From positions 582,761-646,760 of the forward strand of contig NZ_LMEB01000004.1 in the NCBI RefSeq assembly GCF_001425945.1: a DNA stretch of 64,000 nt, written 5' to 3'. Position numbers and translations under genes: made by a program. Of this stretch, positions 9,749-18,023 are shown one piece after another. The stretch's first letter is position 1, and each line of letters starts with the position of its first letter. The notes under the pieces were generated by a model, which was not told the DNA's origin, made no database searches, and was given only the letters and a program-made list of their open reading frames with translations. This DNA comes from Brevundimonas sp. Root1279. Lineage in GTDB: Bacteria; Pseudomonadota; Alphaproteobacteria; Caulobacterales; Caulobacteraceae.

Positions 9749-10561
9749 TTAGGTGTTCGAGCCAGGCTCAGGCCCGAAGGCGACGCCGAAGCCGCCGGCC
9801 TTGCCCTCGCCGTCCTGCCCGAGGAGCAGGGCGAGCAAGCTCTGGTCCTGCTTCAGACGATCCAGCCGGGCGGCCAGCATCTGGTCGCGCTCCGACAGTT
9901 TGGGGAGCAGCTGCGGATCCAGAGCGGGCGCGGAACCGACGCCTGAGGCAGGCGCGCCCTCCCCGGCCGTGCGCTGGAGATTGGCGTGCACCTCGGCGAC
10001 CGTGGCCGGGCGGCCGTCGCGGTAGAAGATCGAACGATTGGCCGCGGCGGCCTCTGGGAACAGCGAGGCCGCGCTCGATCCCGGGCGGCGATCCATGGCG
10101 CTCATGAGTTCGGCCGCGCCGGCCGGACCGAGGAAGTGGGCGGCGTACAGATCCCCCGCCCCCGGCTCACGCCCGGTGCGGCCGCGTAGATAGGCGGCGT
10201 TCGAAGCGGTCAGCTCGGCCGCCATGGTCGAGGCGGCCTGCGGATCGAAGCGCAGGTCCAGAACGACGTTGCGGGCCGAGCCGTCGACCCGCCAGCGGCC
10301 GTCCGAACCGCGGTGGATCAGGTCGGCGTATTGGCCGTAGCCGTGCTTGGCGCCGTGCGCCTTCACCGTGCCCAGCCAGGTCTGCTCGATGAACTGGAAC
10401 AGGCCCGCCGCCGACGACGTGCGCGCCTTCGCCGACGGATTCATGGCGCTCTCGCGCCGCGCCGTCTTGATCAGAAAATCGGCATCCACGCCCGTGGCGC
10501 TGGAGGCGCGCCGAATGGCCGCCTCTACACCTCCGGAGGATGGAATCGCTCTGACGCTCAT
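9749..10561 (-). CDS. Lytic transglycosylase, SLT-domain protein
   Basis: 270 aa from the ATG at 10561. The region FLIKTARRESAMNPSAKA contains the catalytic Glu (ARRES), followed by SSAAGLFQFIEQTWL, the SLT-fold signature; LYAAHFLGPAGAAELM also fits the family. It cleaves peptidoglycan between MurNAc and GlcNAc. There is no obvious signal peptide, so export may go through a flagellar or other route, as for some flagellum- or pilus-linked transglycosylases such as Caulobacter PleA; I cannot establish orthology. A CtrA-like box lies directly upstream, supporting cell-cycle control. Confidence 0.85.
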   Translation of the reverse strand: MSVRAIPSSGGVEAAIRRASSATGVDADFLIKTARRESAMNPSAKARTSSAAGLFQFIEQTWLGTVKAHGAKHGYGQYADLIHRGSDGRWRVDGSARNVVLDLRFDPQAASTMAAELTASNAAYLRGRTGREPGAGDLYAAHFLGPAGAAELMSAMDRRPGSSAASLFPEAAAANRSIFYRDGRPATVAEVHANLQRTAGEGAPASGVGSAPALDPQLLPKLSERDQMLAARLDRLKQDQSLLALLLGQDGEGKAGGFGVAFGPEPGSNT

Positions 10562-10583
10562 GGGTTTACGGTCGTTTACGATG

Positions 10584-10600
10584 GTTAACTGAATACTAAC
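10584..10600 (-). promoter_or_regulatory. CtrA-like box upstream of the lytic transglycosylase
   Basis: On the minus strand the sequence is GTTAGTATTCAGTTAAC followed by CAT, i.e. TTAG-N7-TTAACCAT, one mismatch from the TTAA-N7-TTAA CtrA consensus and with the preferred CCAT extension. It lies 23 bp upstream of the start codon, where an activator or repressor site could overlap the promoter. Two GTTTACG direct repeats lie between it and the start. Confidence 0.5.
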
Positions 10601-10699
10601 GCTCGAAGGACACCCACAGGCCAAAGCTTCGCCGTAAACTTGCCATGGGCGGCGCGCTCAACTTGCTGACGGGCGCTGCGGGGGCGGTGAACGACAGGG

Positions 10700-11443
10700 A
10701 TGAAACCCATGATGATCCGTACCGCCGGGGGCCCCGGAACGGTCAGCCCCATCGATTTCCACGAACGCAAGACACCGCGCTTCTCCCGTACGACCTGGAC
10801 GGCCCTTGGGATCGTCATCACGGCCCATTTGGGCCTAGGCGTGGCGCTGTACTACCAGCGCTTCGAAATGCCGCTGGCGCCGGCGGAGCCGCCGACGACG
10901 ATCATCGAGATCCTGCCCATGCCGAAGCCGGAGCCCAAGCCGGTCGTCGCCAAGCAGCCGCCGGCCCAGGCGCCGAACACCAACGTCAACAATCCGCCGC
11001 TGGCGCCGACGCCCGTCGAGCCGATCCACGCCGTCGACGGCGAGAAGACGCCGGTGGGTCCGGTCACCACCTTCAGCAACAAGGCGCCGCCGGACGCACC
11101 GCCGACGGCGACCGACACCACGCCGGCGCTGCCCGCCCCTCCGCCGGTGATCAACAGCCCGACCTGGATCCGCCAGCCCTCGGCCGAGCAACTGATGCGG
11201 GCCTATCCGGACCGGGCGATCGACCGCGGGATCGGCGGCGTGGTGACGCTGAACTGTCTGGTCCAGCTGAACGGCACGGTCACCGACTGCCGCACGACCA
11301 GCGAACCGGCCGGTCCCTACGGCTTCGGCCGGGCCGCGCAGAGCCTGTCACGCTACTTCCAGATCGCGCCGCGCACCGTGAACGGCGCTGCGGAAGGGTC
11401 GCGGGTCAACATCGCCATCCGCTTCAACCCGCCGGCCGAGTGA
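10700..11443 (+). CDS. TonB-family energy transducer
   Basis: 247 aa: a short cytoplasmic N-terminus, one membrane anchor (about residues 34-52, TALGIVITAHLGLGVALYY), a Pro-rich periplasmic linker with EPPTTIIEILPMPKPEPKP, and a C-terminal TonB_C domain with RAYPDRAIDRGIGGVVTLNC and a closing VNIAIRFNPP. TonB couples the proton motive force to outer-membrane receptors. No ExbB/ExbD or receptor is adjacent. Its TGA stop abuts the TGA stop of the convergent oxidase gene, forming TGATCA. Confidence 0.9.
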   Translation: MKPMMIRTAGGPGTVSPIDFHERKTPRFSRTTWTALGIVITAHLGLGVALYYQRFEMPLAPAEPPTTIIEILPMPKPEPKPVVAKQPPAQAPNTNVNNPPLAPTPVEPIHAVDGEKTPVGPVTTFSNKAPPDAPPTATDTTPALPAPPPVINSPTWIRQPSAEQLMRAYPDRAIDRGIGGVVTLNCLVQLNGTVTDCRTTSEPAGPYGFGRAAQSLSRYFQIAPRTVNGAAEGSRVNIAIRFNPPAE

Positions 11444-12454
11444 TCAGGCGAACCTGAGCGGATCGAGGGCGGCGGCGTCGGGACCGGCGTCGCCGCCTTC
11501 GATCGCATCGGCCACGGTTCGGGCGACCAAAGGTCCAAGCAGCCAGCCGTTTCGGCGCGGAGCCAAGGCGAGATGCAGGCCAGCGGCCCCGGCGGGCCCC
11601 GCCAGCGGCAAGCCATCCGCCGAAGCGCCCCGGATGCCCACCCGGGTCGCCCCTGGGCGTCCGTCAGCCCCGATCAGGGCCAAGCCGGCGGCGACGCGCG
11701 CCGACGCCTCGTCGATGTCGGGCTCCAGATCCCGGCGACCAGGCTCCATGGTCGCGCCGATGACGACGCCCCCATGGCCCGGCGCGACATAGAGGCCCGG
11801 AGCCCGCACGACGCGCCGCGGCGCAGGAACCTCGACCTGGGTCAACTGACCGCGGATCGGCTGGATGTCGGCGACCAAGCGGGCGGCGGGGTCCGGCAGG
11901 CCTTCAACGGCCGTCGCCGCGCCCGTCGCCAGGACCACCGTCGGCGAGAACCACAGCCGGCCGTCCTCGGCCTCGACCCGCCAACGCTGCGCCCCAGCCC
12001 CGATACGGGCGACGTGGGCATGAACCACAGTCACCCCCTCGACGCGCGCGAGGGCCGTCAGGGCCGTGGCCGCCTCGATGCGCCAGTCCTCGGAGGTCTC
12101 GAGCCCCCCGCTGCCCGGCTGGGCGGCAAACCCGAGTTGGCGCAGGCGATCGACCGCCTGTTCAGCGCCCGGGCCTCGCCACTCGGCGCCTTCGCGATGA
12201 AGGGCGAGGCCGTAGGTCTCGGCGAAGGCCGGCCACGCGTCGCGAGCCCGGCGCAGCAGCGCGGCCTGATCCGCCGACAGCTCATCGAGCAGGCTTTCCA
12301 ACGCCGGGGCCAGCATTCCCGCCGCCACCGAAGACGCGTTGGGGCCGCCCGGGTCGATCACGGTCACGACGAAGCCGCGCTCGGCCAGCTCGGCGGCGGT
12401 GCACAGGCCGAGCACGCCGGCGCCTATGACGATCACATCAGGGGAAGAGGTCAC
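11444..12454 (-). CDS. thiO: FAD-dependent glycine oxidase (ThiO-like)
   Basis: 336 aa DAO-family oxidoreductase. The N-terminal Rossmann motif is VIVIGAGVLGLCTAAELAERG with a following acidic residue in VTVIDPGG, and the ASSVAAGMLAPALES segment is typical of ThiO, which makes the iminoglycine used in thiazole synthesis. The C-terminal GIRGASADGLPLAGP and the PRRNGWLLGPL region close the FAD site. No other thiamine gene is in the window, so a related D-amino-acid oxidase role cannot be excluded. Confidence 0.8.
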   Translation of the reverse strand: MTSSPDVIVIGAGVLGLCTAAELAERGFVVTVIDPGGPNASSVAAGMLAPALESLLDELSADQAALLRRARDAWPAFAETYGLALHREGAEWRGPGAEQAVDRLRQLGFAAQPGSGGLETSEDWRIEAATALTALARVEGVTVVHAHVARIGAGAQRWRVEAEDGRLWFSPTVVLATGAATAVEGLPDPAARLVADIQPIRGQLTQVEVPAPRRVVRAPGLYVAPGHGGVVIGATMEPGRRDLEPDIDEASARVAAGLALIGADGRPGATRVGIRGASADGLPLAGPAGAAGLHLALAPRRNGWLLGPLVARTVADAIEGGDAGPDAAALDPLRFA

Positions 12455-12510
12455 CCGACGATCAGATCAACCGCCGGGCCCTCGAATGCAAGCTTTGGCT
12501 GGCGTGCGAC

Positions 12511-14358
12511 CTATTCAGCCGCAATCGCCGACGCGCGGTCCTGCTCGATGCGGTCGGTCAGGGCCGCGTGCTGGGCCCACAGGGCCTTGGGCAGGCGGTC
12601 GCCGAACTTGTCGTAGAAGGCCGGGATCAGTGCGGCTTCCTCGGCCCAGACTTCGGCGTCGACGTCGAGCAGGGTCGACAGGTCGGCGTCGGTCAGGCTG
12701 AGGCCCGACAGGTCCAGAGCCTCGCGCGTCGGAACGCGGCCGACCGGCGTGTCGATGGCCTCCGCCTCGCCTTCCAGGCGCTCCGAGATCCACTTGAGGA
12801 CGCGGGCGTTGTCGCCGAAGCCCGGCCAGACGAATTTGCCGTCCTCGTTCTTGCGGAACCAGTTGACGAAGTAGAGGCGCGGCAGCTTGGCGGCGTCGGT
12901 CTTGCCGCCCATCGACAGCCAGTGGGCGAAGTAGTCGCCCATGTTGTAGCCGCAGAAGGGCAGCATCGCGAACGGGTCGCGGCGCAGCTCGCCGACCTTG
13001 TTCTCGGCCGCGGCGGTGCCTTCCGAGGCGACCGTCGAGCCCATGAACACGCCGTGCTCCCAATCGAAGGCCTCGGTCACCAGCGGCACCGCCGAGGCGC
13101 GGCGGCCGCCGAACAGGATGGCGTCGATCGGCACGCCCTTGGGGTCTTCCCACTCGGGCGCGATGGTCGGGCACTGGTGGGCCGGCGCGGCGAAGCGGGC
13201 GTTCGGATGGGCCGCGGGCTCGCCCGAGGCCGGATCGTGCGGCGCGCCCTTCCAGGTCGTAAGACCTTCGGGGGCTTCCTTGGTCAGGCCTTCCCACCAG
13301 ACGTCGTTGTCGGCGGTCAGGGCGGTGTTGGTGAAGACGGTGTTGGTGGCCAGGGTCGCCAGCGCGTTCTGGTTGGTGTTGCGGCTGGTGCCCGGGGCGA
13401 CGCCGAAGAAGCCGGCTTCCGGGTTCACGGCGTACAGACGGCCGTCGTCGCCGAAGCGCATCCAGGCGATGTCGTCGCCGATCGTCTCGGCCTTCCAGCC
13501 TTCAAGCGTCGGCTGGAGCATGGCCAGGTTGGTCTTGCCGCACGCCGAGGGGAAGGCGGCGGCGACGTACTTCGCGCGGCCCTTCGGGTCGGTCAGCTTG
13601 AGGATGAGCATGTGCTCGGCCAGCCAGCCTTCGTCGCGGGCCATGACCGAGGCAATGCGCAGGGCGTAGCACTTCTTCCCCAGCAGGGCGTTGCCGCCGT
13701 AGCCCGAGCCGTAGGACCAGATCTCGCGGGTCTCGGGGAAGTGGACGATCCACTTGTCGTCGTTGCAGGGCCACGGCACGTCGGCCTGGCCCTCGGCGAG
13801 CGGCGCGCCGAGGGTGTGCACGGCGGGCACGAAGACGCCGTCGTCGCCCAGCACGTCCAGCGCGGGCTGGCCCATGCGGGTCATGATGCCCATGGAGACG
13901 GCGACATAGCCGCTGTCGGTGATCTCGACGCCCAGGGCGCTGATCTTCGAGCCCAGCGGGCCCATCGAGAAGGGCACGACGTACATCGTGCGGCCGGCCA
14001 TGCAGCCGTCGAACAGGCCGTCCAGGCGGGCGCGCATCTCGACCGGGTCGGCCCAGTTGTTGGTCGGGCCGGCGTCGGCCTCGTTCGCCGGGCAGATGAA
14101 GGTGCGGCTCTCGACGCGGGCGACGTCGCGCGGGTCCGAGGCGGCGTAGTAGCAGCCGGGGCGCTTGGTCTGGTCGAGCTCGCGCAGCGTGCCCTTGGCG
14201 ATCAGGTCGGCGACGATCTCGGCCTGCTCAGCCTCGGAGCCGTCGCACCAGTGGACCCGGGCGGGTTTGGTCAGGGCGGCGATCTGCTCGACCCAGGCGA
14301 CGAGCCCGGCGTGGGCGGTGGGGGCCGGGTGGAGACCCGGGACGGCGGAAGCGGTCAC
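12511..14358 (-). CDS. pckG: Phosphoenolpyruvate carboxykinase (GTP)
   Basis: 615 aa from the GTG at 14358, selected because AGGAGAG stands 7 nt upstream and the length matches GTP-type enzymes; a longer in-frame ORF reaches 14430. It makes PEP from oxaloacetate in gluconeogenesis. Visible motifs include the kinase P-loop [15 protein letters not shown] with the hyper-reactive Cys, the metal-binding [11 protein letters not shown], and [11 protein letters not shown]. It is a single gene, divergent from the DUF938 methyltransferase gene. Confidence 0.97.
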   Translation of the reverse strand: MTASAVPGLHPAPTAHAGLVAWVEQIAALTKPARVHWCDGSEAEQAEIVADLIAKGTLRELDQTKRPGCYYAASDPRDVARVESRTFICPANEADAGPTNNWADPVEMRARLDGLFDGCMAGRTMYVVPFSMGPLGSKISALGVEITDSGYVAVSMGIMTRMGQPALDVLGDDGVFVPAVHTLGAPLAEGQADVPWPCNDDKWIVHFPETREIWSYGSGYGGNALLGKKCYALRIASVMARDEGWLAEHMLILKLTDPKGRAKYVAAAFPSACGKTNLAMLQPTLEGWKAETIGDDIAWMRFGDDGRLYAVNPEAGFFGVAPGTSRNTNQNALATLATNTVFTNTALTADNDVWWEGLTKEAPEGLTTWKGAPHDPASGEPAAHPNARFAAPAHQCPTIAPEWEDPKGVPIDAILFGGRRASAVPLVTEAFDWEHGVFMGSTVASEGTAAAENKVGELRRDPFAMLPFCGYNMGDYFAHWLSMGGKTDAAKLPRLYFVNWFRKNEDGKFVWPGFGDNARVLKWISERLEGEAEAIDTPVGRVPTREALDLSGLSLTDADLSTLLDVDAEVWAEEAALIPAFYDKFGDRLPKALWAQHAALTDRIEQDRASAIAAE

Positions 14359-14564
14359 TGTGTCACTCTCCTGAACGGCGCCCGGCGATCTACGCCGCCG
14401 TGGCTCTCCCTGATGCGCGAGATCACGCATTGTTTCAGCCGGAATGACACCGAACCCGACGCGAGGTCAACCGACGCAAGTTTCAACCTCTCGCGACCGG
14501 ACGCCCCCCGCGGCGCTGCATATTTCCGGTCGCGGTAAGCGGTCTCGCGGGGTATCCGGTCCCC

Positions 14565-15194
14565 ATGCAAACGCTCGAACGCCCGACTCCCGCCGGCGCC
14601 CTCGCCTCGCCCGCGACGGCGCGGAACACGGGACCGATTCTCGAGGTGCTGAAGGCCCATATGCCGGCGCGGGGCCGGGTGCTGGAGATCGCCAGCGGCG
14701 CGGGCGAGCACGCCGTCGCCTTCGCAAGCGCACTGCCCGGCCTGGAGTGGACGCCCAGCGACCCCTCGTCCGAGGCCCGGGCCAGCATCGCCGCCTGGGC
14801 TGCTCAGGCCGGCCCGCCGAACTTGGGGCCCGGCCTGGCGCTAGACATGCTCGACCCGGCGACCTGGCCCGAGGGAACCTTCGAGGCCCTGGTCTGCATC
14901 AACATGATCCACATCAGCCCCTGGGGGGCGACGGAAGGCCTGATGACGCTGGCCGGGAGCCGGCTGGTGCGCCCCGGCGGCCTGCTGGTCACGTACGGCC
15001 CCTACCGTGAGGCCGAGACGCCGACCGCCGCCTCAAACGAGGCCTTCGACGCCAGCCTGAAGAGCCGCGACCCGGCCTGGGGCCTGCGTGACCGCGACGC
15101 GGTGGCCGCTGAGGCGAAGAAGCACGGCCTGGCCCTGACGCTCAGGCTCGCCATGCCGGCCAACAACCTGATGCTGCTGTTCCGGGCGGCCTGA
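14565..15194 (+). CDS. DUF938 SAM-dependent methyltransferase-like protein
   Basis: 209 aa. The N-terminal PATARNTGPILEVLKAHMP and the glycine-rich SAM loop VLEIASGAGEHAVAFA (about residues 45-60) identify DUF938. INMIHISPWGATEGLM and LVRPGGLLVTYGPY are the conserved later motifs. The substrate is not known. It lies 206 bp from the divergent PEP carboxykinase start and 65 bp from the next plus-strand gene. Confidence 0.9.
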   Translation: MQTLERPTPAGALASPATARNTGPILEVLKAHMPARGRVLEIASGAGEHAVAFASALPGLEWTPSDPSSEARASIAAWAAQAGPPNLGPGLALDMLDPATWPEGTFEALVCINMIHISPWGATEGLMTLAGSRLVRPGGLLVTYGPYREAETPTAASNEAFDASLKSRDPAWGLRDRDAVAAEAKKHGLALTLRLAMPANNLMLLFRAA

Positions 15195-15259
15195 CCCGCC
15201 CGCCCTTGCACTTCCGGCCCGGATATGGCGGCATCGGCGGAAGCTTCACGGGAACCGCC

Positions 15260-15763
15260 ATGAAACGCCTGCTCGTCATCCTGGCCGTTCTGGCCGCGGC
15301 CGCTCCGGCATGGAGCCAGACCGTCCCCGCCCCGGCGGCTCCAGCGGCTCCGCCCCTGTCCTATGGTTCGCCGATCGGACTGGAGACGGCGCAGGCGGTG
15401 ATCGACCGGGCCATAGAGGCCGGCCGCGCCCGAGGCTTCCGCCTGGCCGTCGCCGTCGTCGAACCCTCGGGCGATCTGGTCGCCTTCGGGCGGATGGACG
15501 GCGTCCAGTACGGCTCCATCGACGTCGCCCAGGCCAAGGCCCGCTCGTCGGCCCGGTTCCGCGCCGCCTCCGCCTCGGCGGAGGAGCGGCTGCAGGGCGG
15601 CCGCATGGCCCTGCTGGCCATCGATGGGATCGTGCCCGTCGCCGGAGGCGTGCCCATTGTCGTCGACGGCCGGGTGGTCGGGGCCATCGGCGTCTCGGGC
15701 GCGTCCTCGACGCAGGACGACGAGGTCGCGCGGGCGGCCATCGCCGCAGTCCTGGGCGAATAG
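15260..15763 (+). CDS. Secreted GlcG/HbpS-family protein
   Basis: 167 aa from the ATG at 15260, which opens a good signal peptide (MKRLLVILAVLAAAAPAWSQ); an upstream in-frame start is unlikely. The mature domain has ETAQAVIDRAIEAGRARGF, VVEPSGDLVAFGRMDG and GVPIVVDGRVVGAIGVSGA, characteristic of the GlcG/HbpS (DUF336) fold. Some HbpS members bind haem; members of glycolate loci have no proven role. Periplasmic location is predicted. 42 bp separates it from the pseudouridine synthase gene. Confidence 0.88.
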   Translation: MKRLLVILAVLAAAAPAWSQTVPAPAAPAAPPLSYGSPIGLETAQAVIDRAIEAGRARGFRLAVAVVEPSGDLVAFGRMDGVQYGSIDVAQAKARSSARFRAASASAEERLQGGRMALLAIDGIVPVAGGVPIVVDGRVVGAIGVSGASSTQDDEVARAAIAAVLGE

Positions 15764-15805
15764 CGGCCCTCTCGCCGCCCCGGCGGCTGTGGTAGGAGCC
15801 CCGCC

Positions 15806-16561
15806 ATGAGCTTCACCCGCACCTATGACGGCCCCGAGCCGGTCCGCATCAACAAATGGCTGGGTCAGTCCGGCGTCTGCTCGCGCCGCGAGGCCGACGC
15901 CCTGATCGCCGACGGCCTGGTCTCGGTCGACGGCGAGGTGGTCACCGACGCGGGCCGCAAGCTGGAGCCCGGCCAGACCCTGACCCTCAGCCACACGGCC
16001 ACGGCCGCCCTGGCCGAGGGCGTCACCATCATGGTGCACAAGCCGGTCGGCTACGTCTCAGGCCAGCCCGAGCCGAACAAGCTGCCCGCCGTCCGCCTGA
16101 TCACCGAGAACAACCGCGTCGGCGAAGGCGCGGTCCCGGCCGACGACGTCTCCCTGCCCCCGATCGGCCGGCTGGACGAGGACTCGCGCGGCCTGCTGCT
16201 GCTGTCCTCGGACGGGGTCGTAGCCAAGGCGGTGATCGGGCCGCAGTCCGACCTCGACAAGGAGTATCTGGTCCGCGTCACCGGCGACATCACCGAGAAG
16301 AAGCTCAAGATCCTGCGCCACGGCCTGATGCTGGACGGCCGCCAACTGAAGCCCGCCTACGTCAGCCGGATGGAGTCCTTCCGCCTGAAATTCATCCTGC
16401 GCGAAGGCCGCAACCGCCAGATCCGCCGCATGTGCGAGATGGTCGACCTGGAGGTCATCGACCTGATCCGCGTCCGCATCGGCCCGCTGAAGCTGGACAA
16501 CCTGCCCGAGGGCAAGTGGCGGCTGCTGACCGATGAGGAACGCGAGGCCCTGGTGGGGTGA
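15806..16561 (+). CDS. rRNA pseudouridine synthase (RluB/RluE/RluF group)
   Basis: 251 aa: an N-terminal S4 RNA-binding domain (INKWLGQSGVCSRREADALI, residues 15-35), then the RsuA-type catalytic domain with GRLDEDSRGLLLLSSDG (catalytic Asp124) and REGRNRQIRRMCE. The long VHKPVGYVSGQPEPNKLPAVRLI stretch is broken by an insertion before the catalytic motif, as in RluF-like enzymes. The exact uridine cannot be assigned from the sequence. Confidence 0.93.
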   Translation: MSFTRTYDGPEPVRINKWLGQSGVCSRREADALIADGLVSVDGEVVTDAGRKLEPGQTLTLSHTATAALAEGVTIMVHKPVGYVSGQPEPNKLPAVRLITENNRVGEGAVPADDVSLPPIGRLDEDSRGLLLLSSDGVVAKAVIGPQSDLDKEYLVRVTGDITEKKLKILRHGLMLDGRQLKPAYVSRMESFRLKFILREGRNRQIRRMCEMVDLEVIDLIRVRIGPLKLDNLPEGKWRLLTDEEREALVG

Positions 16562-16562
16562 C

Positions 16563-16665
16563 TCAGACTCTGAAAAACAGAGTCTGAATCGTCTGAATGG
16601 TCTGAAACGGACGCCGAAAAAACAGAGTCTGAATCGTCTGAATCGTCTGAAATCGGACGGCGCGG
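16563..16665. repeat. Hairpin plus two blocks of 9-bp tandem repeats
   Basis: Directly after the pseudouridine synthase stop is a perfect 10-bp inverted repeat, TCAGACTCTG / CAGAGTCTGA, around AAAAA (16563-16587). From within it runs GTCTGAAT(C/G) three times with a 9-bp period, ending in CGGACG. The whole block AAACAGAGTCTGAATCGTCT... recurs from 16618, again with three 9-bp units. The 178-bp gap to the next gene (16562-16739) holds nothing else I recognise. The hairpin could act as a terminator but has no clear T-run. Confidence 0.75.
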
Positions 16666-16739
16666 GCGTGAGTTGTCAAAGACCGAACCGCACAGCTTAG
16701 CGGAACGCTGCGCCAGGATCGGTCGCAGCCTCGGCGCCC

Positions 16740-17492
16740 TCAGCCATGGGCCGCCGCCATCAGCAGCATCCAGCCCGCCATGACGATCATCATCAGGTTT
16801 TCGGTCAGGGACAGGAAGCCCAGCGGCACGTTGCTGTCGCCGCCGACGCAGGCGCATTTCAGCTCACGCTTGTCGAGGTAGACGGCCTTGAACACCGAGA
16901 CCGCCCCGACGCCGCCGATGAACAGGGCGACCGGGGCGGACAGCCAGGTCCAAACGCCCGCGACCATCAGCGCCCCCGCGCCCAGTTCGGCGAAGGGATA
17001 CACCTTGCCGTAGGGGACCCACCGCTTGGCCAGCAGGTCGTAGTTGAGGAACATGGTCGCGAAGCCGTCGAGGTTCTGCAGCTTCAGCATGGCCAGGGCC
17101 ATCATGGTCAGGCCGATGAACCATTCGACCGCCCGGCCCGTCAGCACCGTCCCATAGGCGGCCTGGCTGACCGCCAGGGCCATGAGGGCGGTGACGGCGA
17201 AGACGACCAGCACGGGCGTATAGGTCGTCGCCTTCGGATCGCGGACCTTCAGGCCCAGGTGTCGGCGCAGGTCCTCGTAGCCGCCGATGCGGACGCCCTC
17301 GATGAAGACCTGGGGCGTGGTCTTCACCCCGTGCTCGGCCTTGAAGGCGTCATTGGCGGCGCGGGTCTCGAGCCAATGGTCCTCGACCGTGAAGCCCTTG
17401 GAGCGCAGCAGGTGGCGCGCCTTCAGCCCCCAGGGGCAGACATGGTCTGGCATGACCATGCGATAGAGGACGGCGTTTTTGGGGGCGGTCAT
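16740..17492 (-). CDS. Glutaredoxin-MauE/DoxX-type fusion membrane protein
   Basis: 250 aa from the ATG at 17492. Residues 1-80 are a monothiol glutaredoxin (HVCPWGLKA with Cys19, cis-Pro60 in TTPQVFI, GGYEDLRRHLG for glutathione). Residues 90-250 form four predicted membrane helices of the MauE/DoxX redox-associated type, with KCACVGGDSNVPLGF carrying Cys213 and Cys215. It probably passes reducing or oxidising equivalents across or at the inner membrane. It is divergent from a MerR regulator and preceded by a mer-type promoter, so induction by thiol-reactive metal or a related stress is inferred. Confidence 0.88.
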   Translation of the reverse strand: MTAPKNAVLYRMVMPDHVCPWGLKARHLLRSKGFTVEDHWLETRAANDAFKAEHGVKTTPQVFIEGVRIGGYEDLRRHLGLKVRDPKATTYTPVLVVFAVTALMALAVSQAAYGTVLTGRAVEWFIGLTMMALAMLKLQNLDGFATMFLNYDLLAKRWVPYGKVYPFAELGAGALMVAGVWTWLSAPVALFIGGVGAVSVFKAVYLDKRELKCACVGGDSNVPLGFLSLTENLMMIVMAGWMLLMAAAHG

Positions 17493-17529
17493 CGGGGGTC
17501 TCCGGTTGTCCGTTGAAGCGACCCGCCCC

Positions 17530-17560
17530 ATGTAGGGTCCGTACCATGGTACGGAGTCAA
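17530..17560 (-). promoter_or_regulatory. MerR-type promoter/operator of the glutaredoxin-MauE gene
   Basis: On the minus strand, -35 TTGACT (17560-17555) and -10 CTACAT (17535-17530) are separated by 19 bp, the over-long spacing used by MerR activators. The spacer is filled by the 18-bp perfect palindrome TCCGTACCATGGTACGGA (17538-17555), closely resembling the operator of mercury-resistance promoters (TCCGTAC...GTACGGA). It lies about 40 bp upstream of the target start and just in front of the regulator start, whose ribosome binding site GGAG is part of the palindrome edge. Confidence 0.85.
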
Positions 17561-17562
17561 GC

Positions 17563-17967
17563 ATGCCTGAGGGAATGACTATCGCCCGCCTCGCCGAGGC
17601 CGGCGGCGTCGGGGTGGAGACGGTGCGCTACTACCAGCGCCGCGGCCTGCTGGAGACGCCGCGACGGCCCGAGACGGGCGGTTCGGGCGGCGGAGTGCGG
17701 CGCTATGGCGAGACCGATGCGCGGCGGCTGCGCTTCATCCGCTCGGCCCAGGCGGCCGGCTTCACCCTCGAGCAGATCAGCGAGCTGCTCGCCCTGGACG
17801 CCGGCGAGGACCGCGCCCGGGCCCGGGCCCTGGCGGTCGAGCGCATCGCGGACCTGGACGCCCGCATCGCCGAGCTCGAGACGGCCCGGGCCTCGCTCAA
17901 GCGGCTGGCGCGGGAGTGCGCCGGATCGACGGGCCCCTGCCCGATCATCGCGGCCTTCGAGAGCTGA
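17563..17967 (+). CDS. MerR-family metal/thiol-type regulator
   Basis: 134 aa. The winged HTH (MTIARLAEAGGVGVETVRYY, then VRRYGETDARRLRFIRSAQ) is close to mercury-type MerR. The C-terminal metal loop has Cys119 and Cys126 in ECAGSTGPCPIIAAF (C-x6-C-P-I-I). The residue aligned with MerR Cys82 at the start of the dimerisation helix (LALDAGEDRARA) is Arg, so the usual third thiolate is missing. It overlaps its operator region and is divergent from the glutaredoxin-MauE gene. The ATG at 17563 has GGAG 6 nt upstream; the ATG at 17575 is also in frame. Effector not known. Confidence 0.9.
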   Translation: MPEGMTIARLAEAGGVGVETVRYYQRRGLLETPRRPETGGSGGGVRRYGETDARRLRFIRSAQAAGFTLEQISELLALDAGEDRARARALAVERIADLDARIAELETARASLKRLARECAGSTGPCPIIAAFES

Positions 17968-18023
17968 CGCAGGGATCGCCCCCGCGGCTCCAAGCGTTGC
18001 GGCTGTCTGGCCGGAGCCCGCCC

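Noticed and set aside
12568..14538. 656-aa plus-strand open frame opposite PEP carboxykinase
   Set aside because: It is the antisense frame of a well-conserved gene, with low-complexity Gly/Val/Ala/Asp content typical of shadows in high-GC DNA.
17538..17555. A complete mercury resistance operon
   Set aside because: The operator and regulator resemble mer, but no merA, merT, merP or merC is present; the target is a glutaredoxin-MauE fusion.
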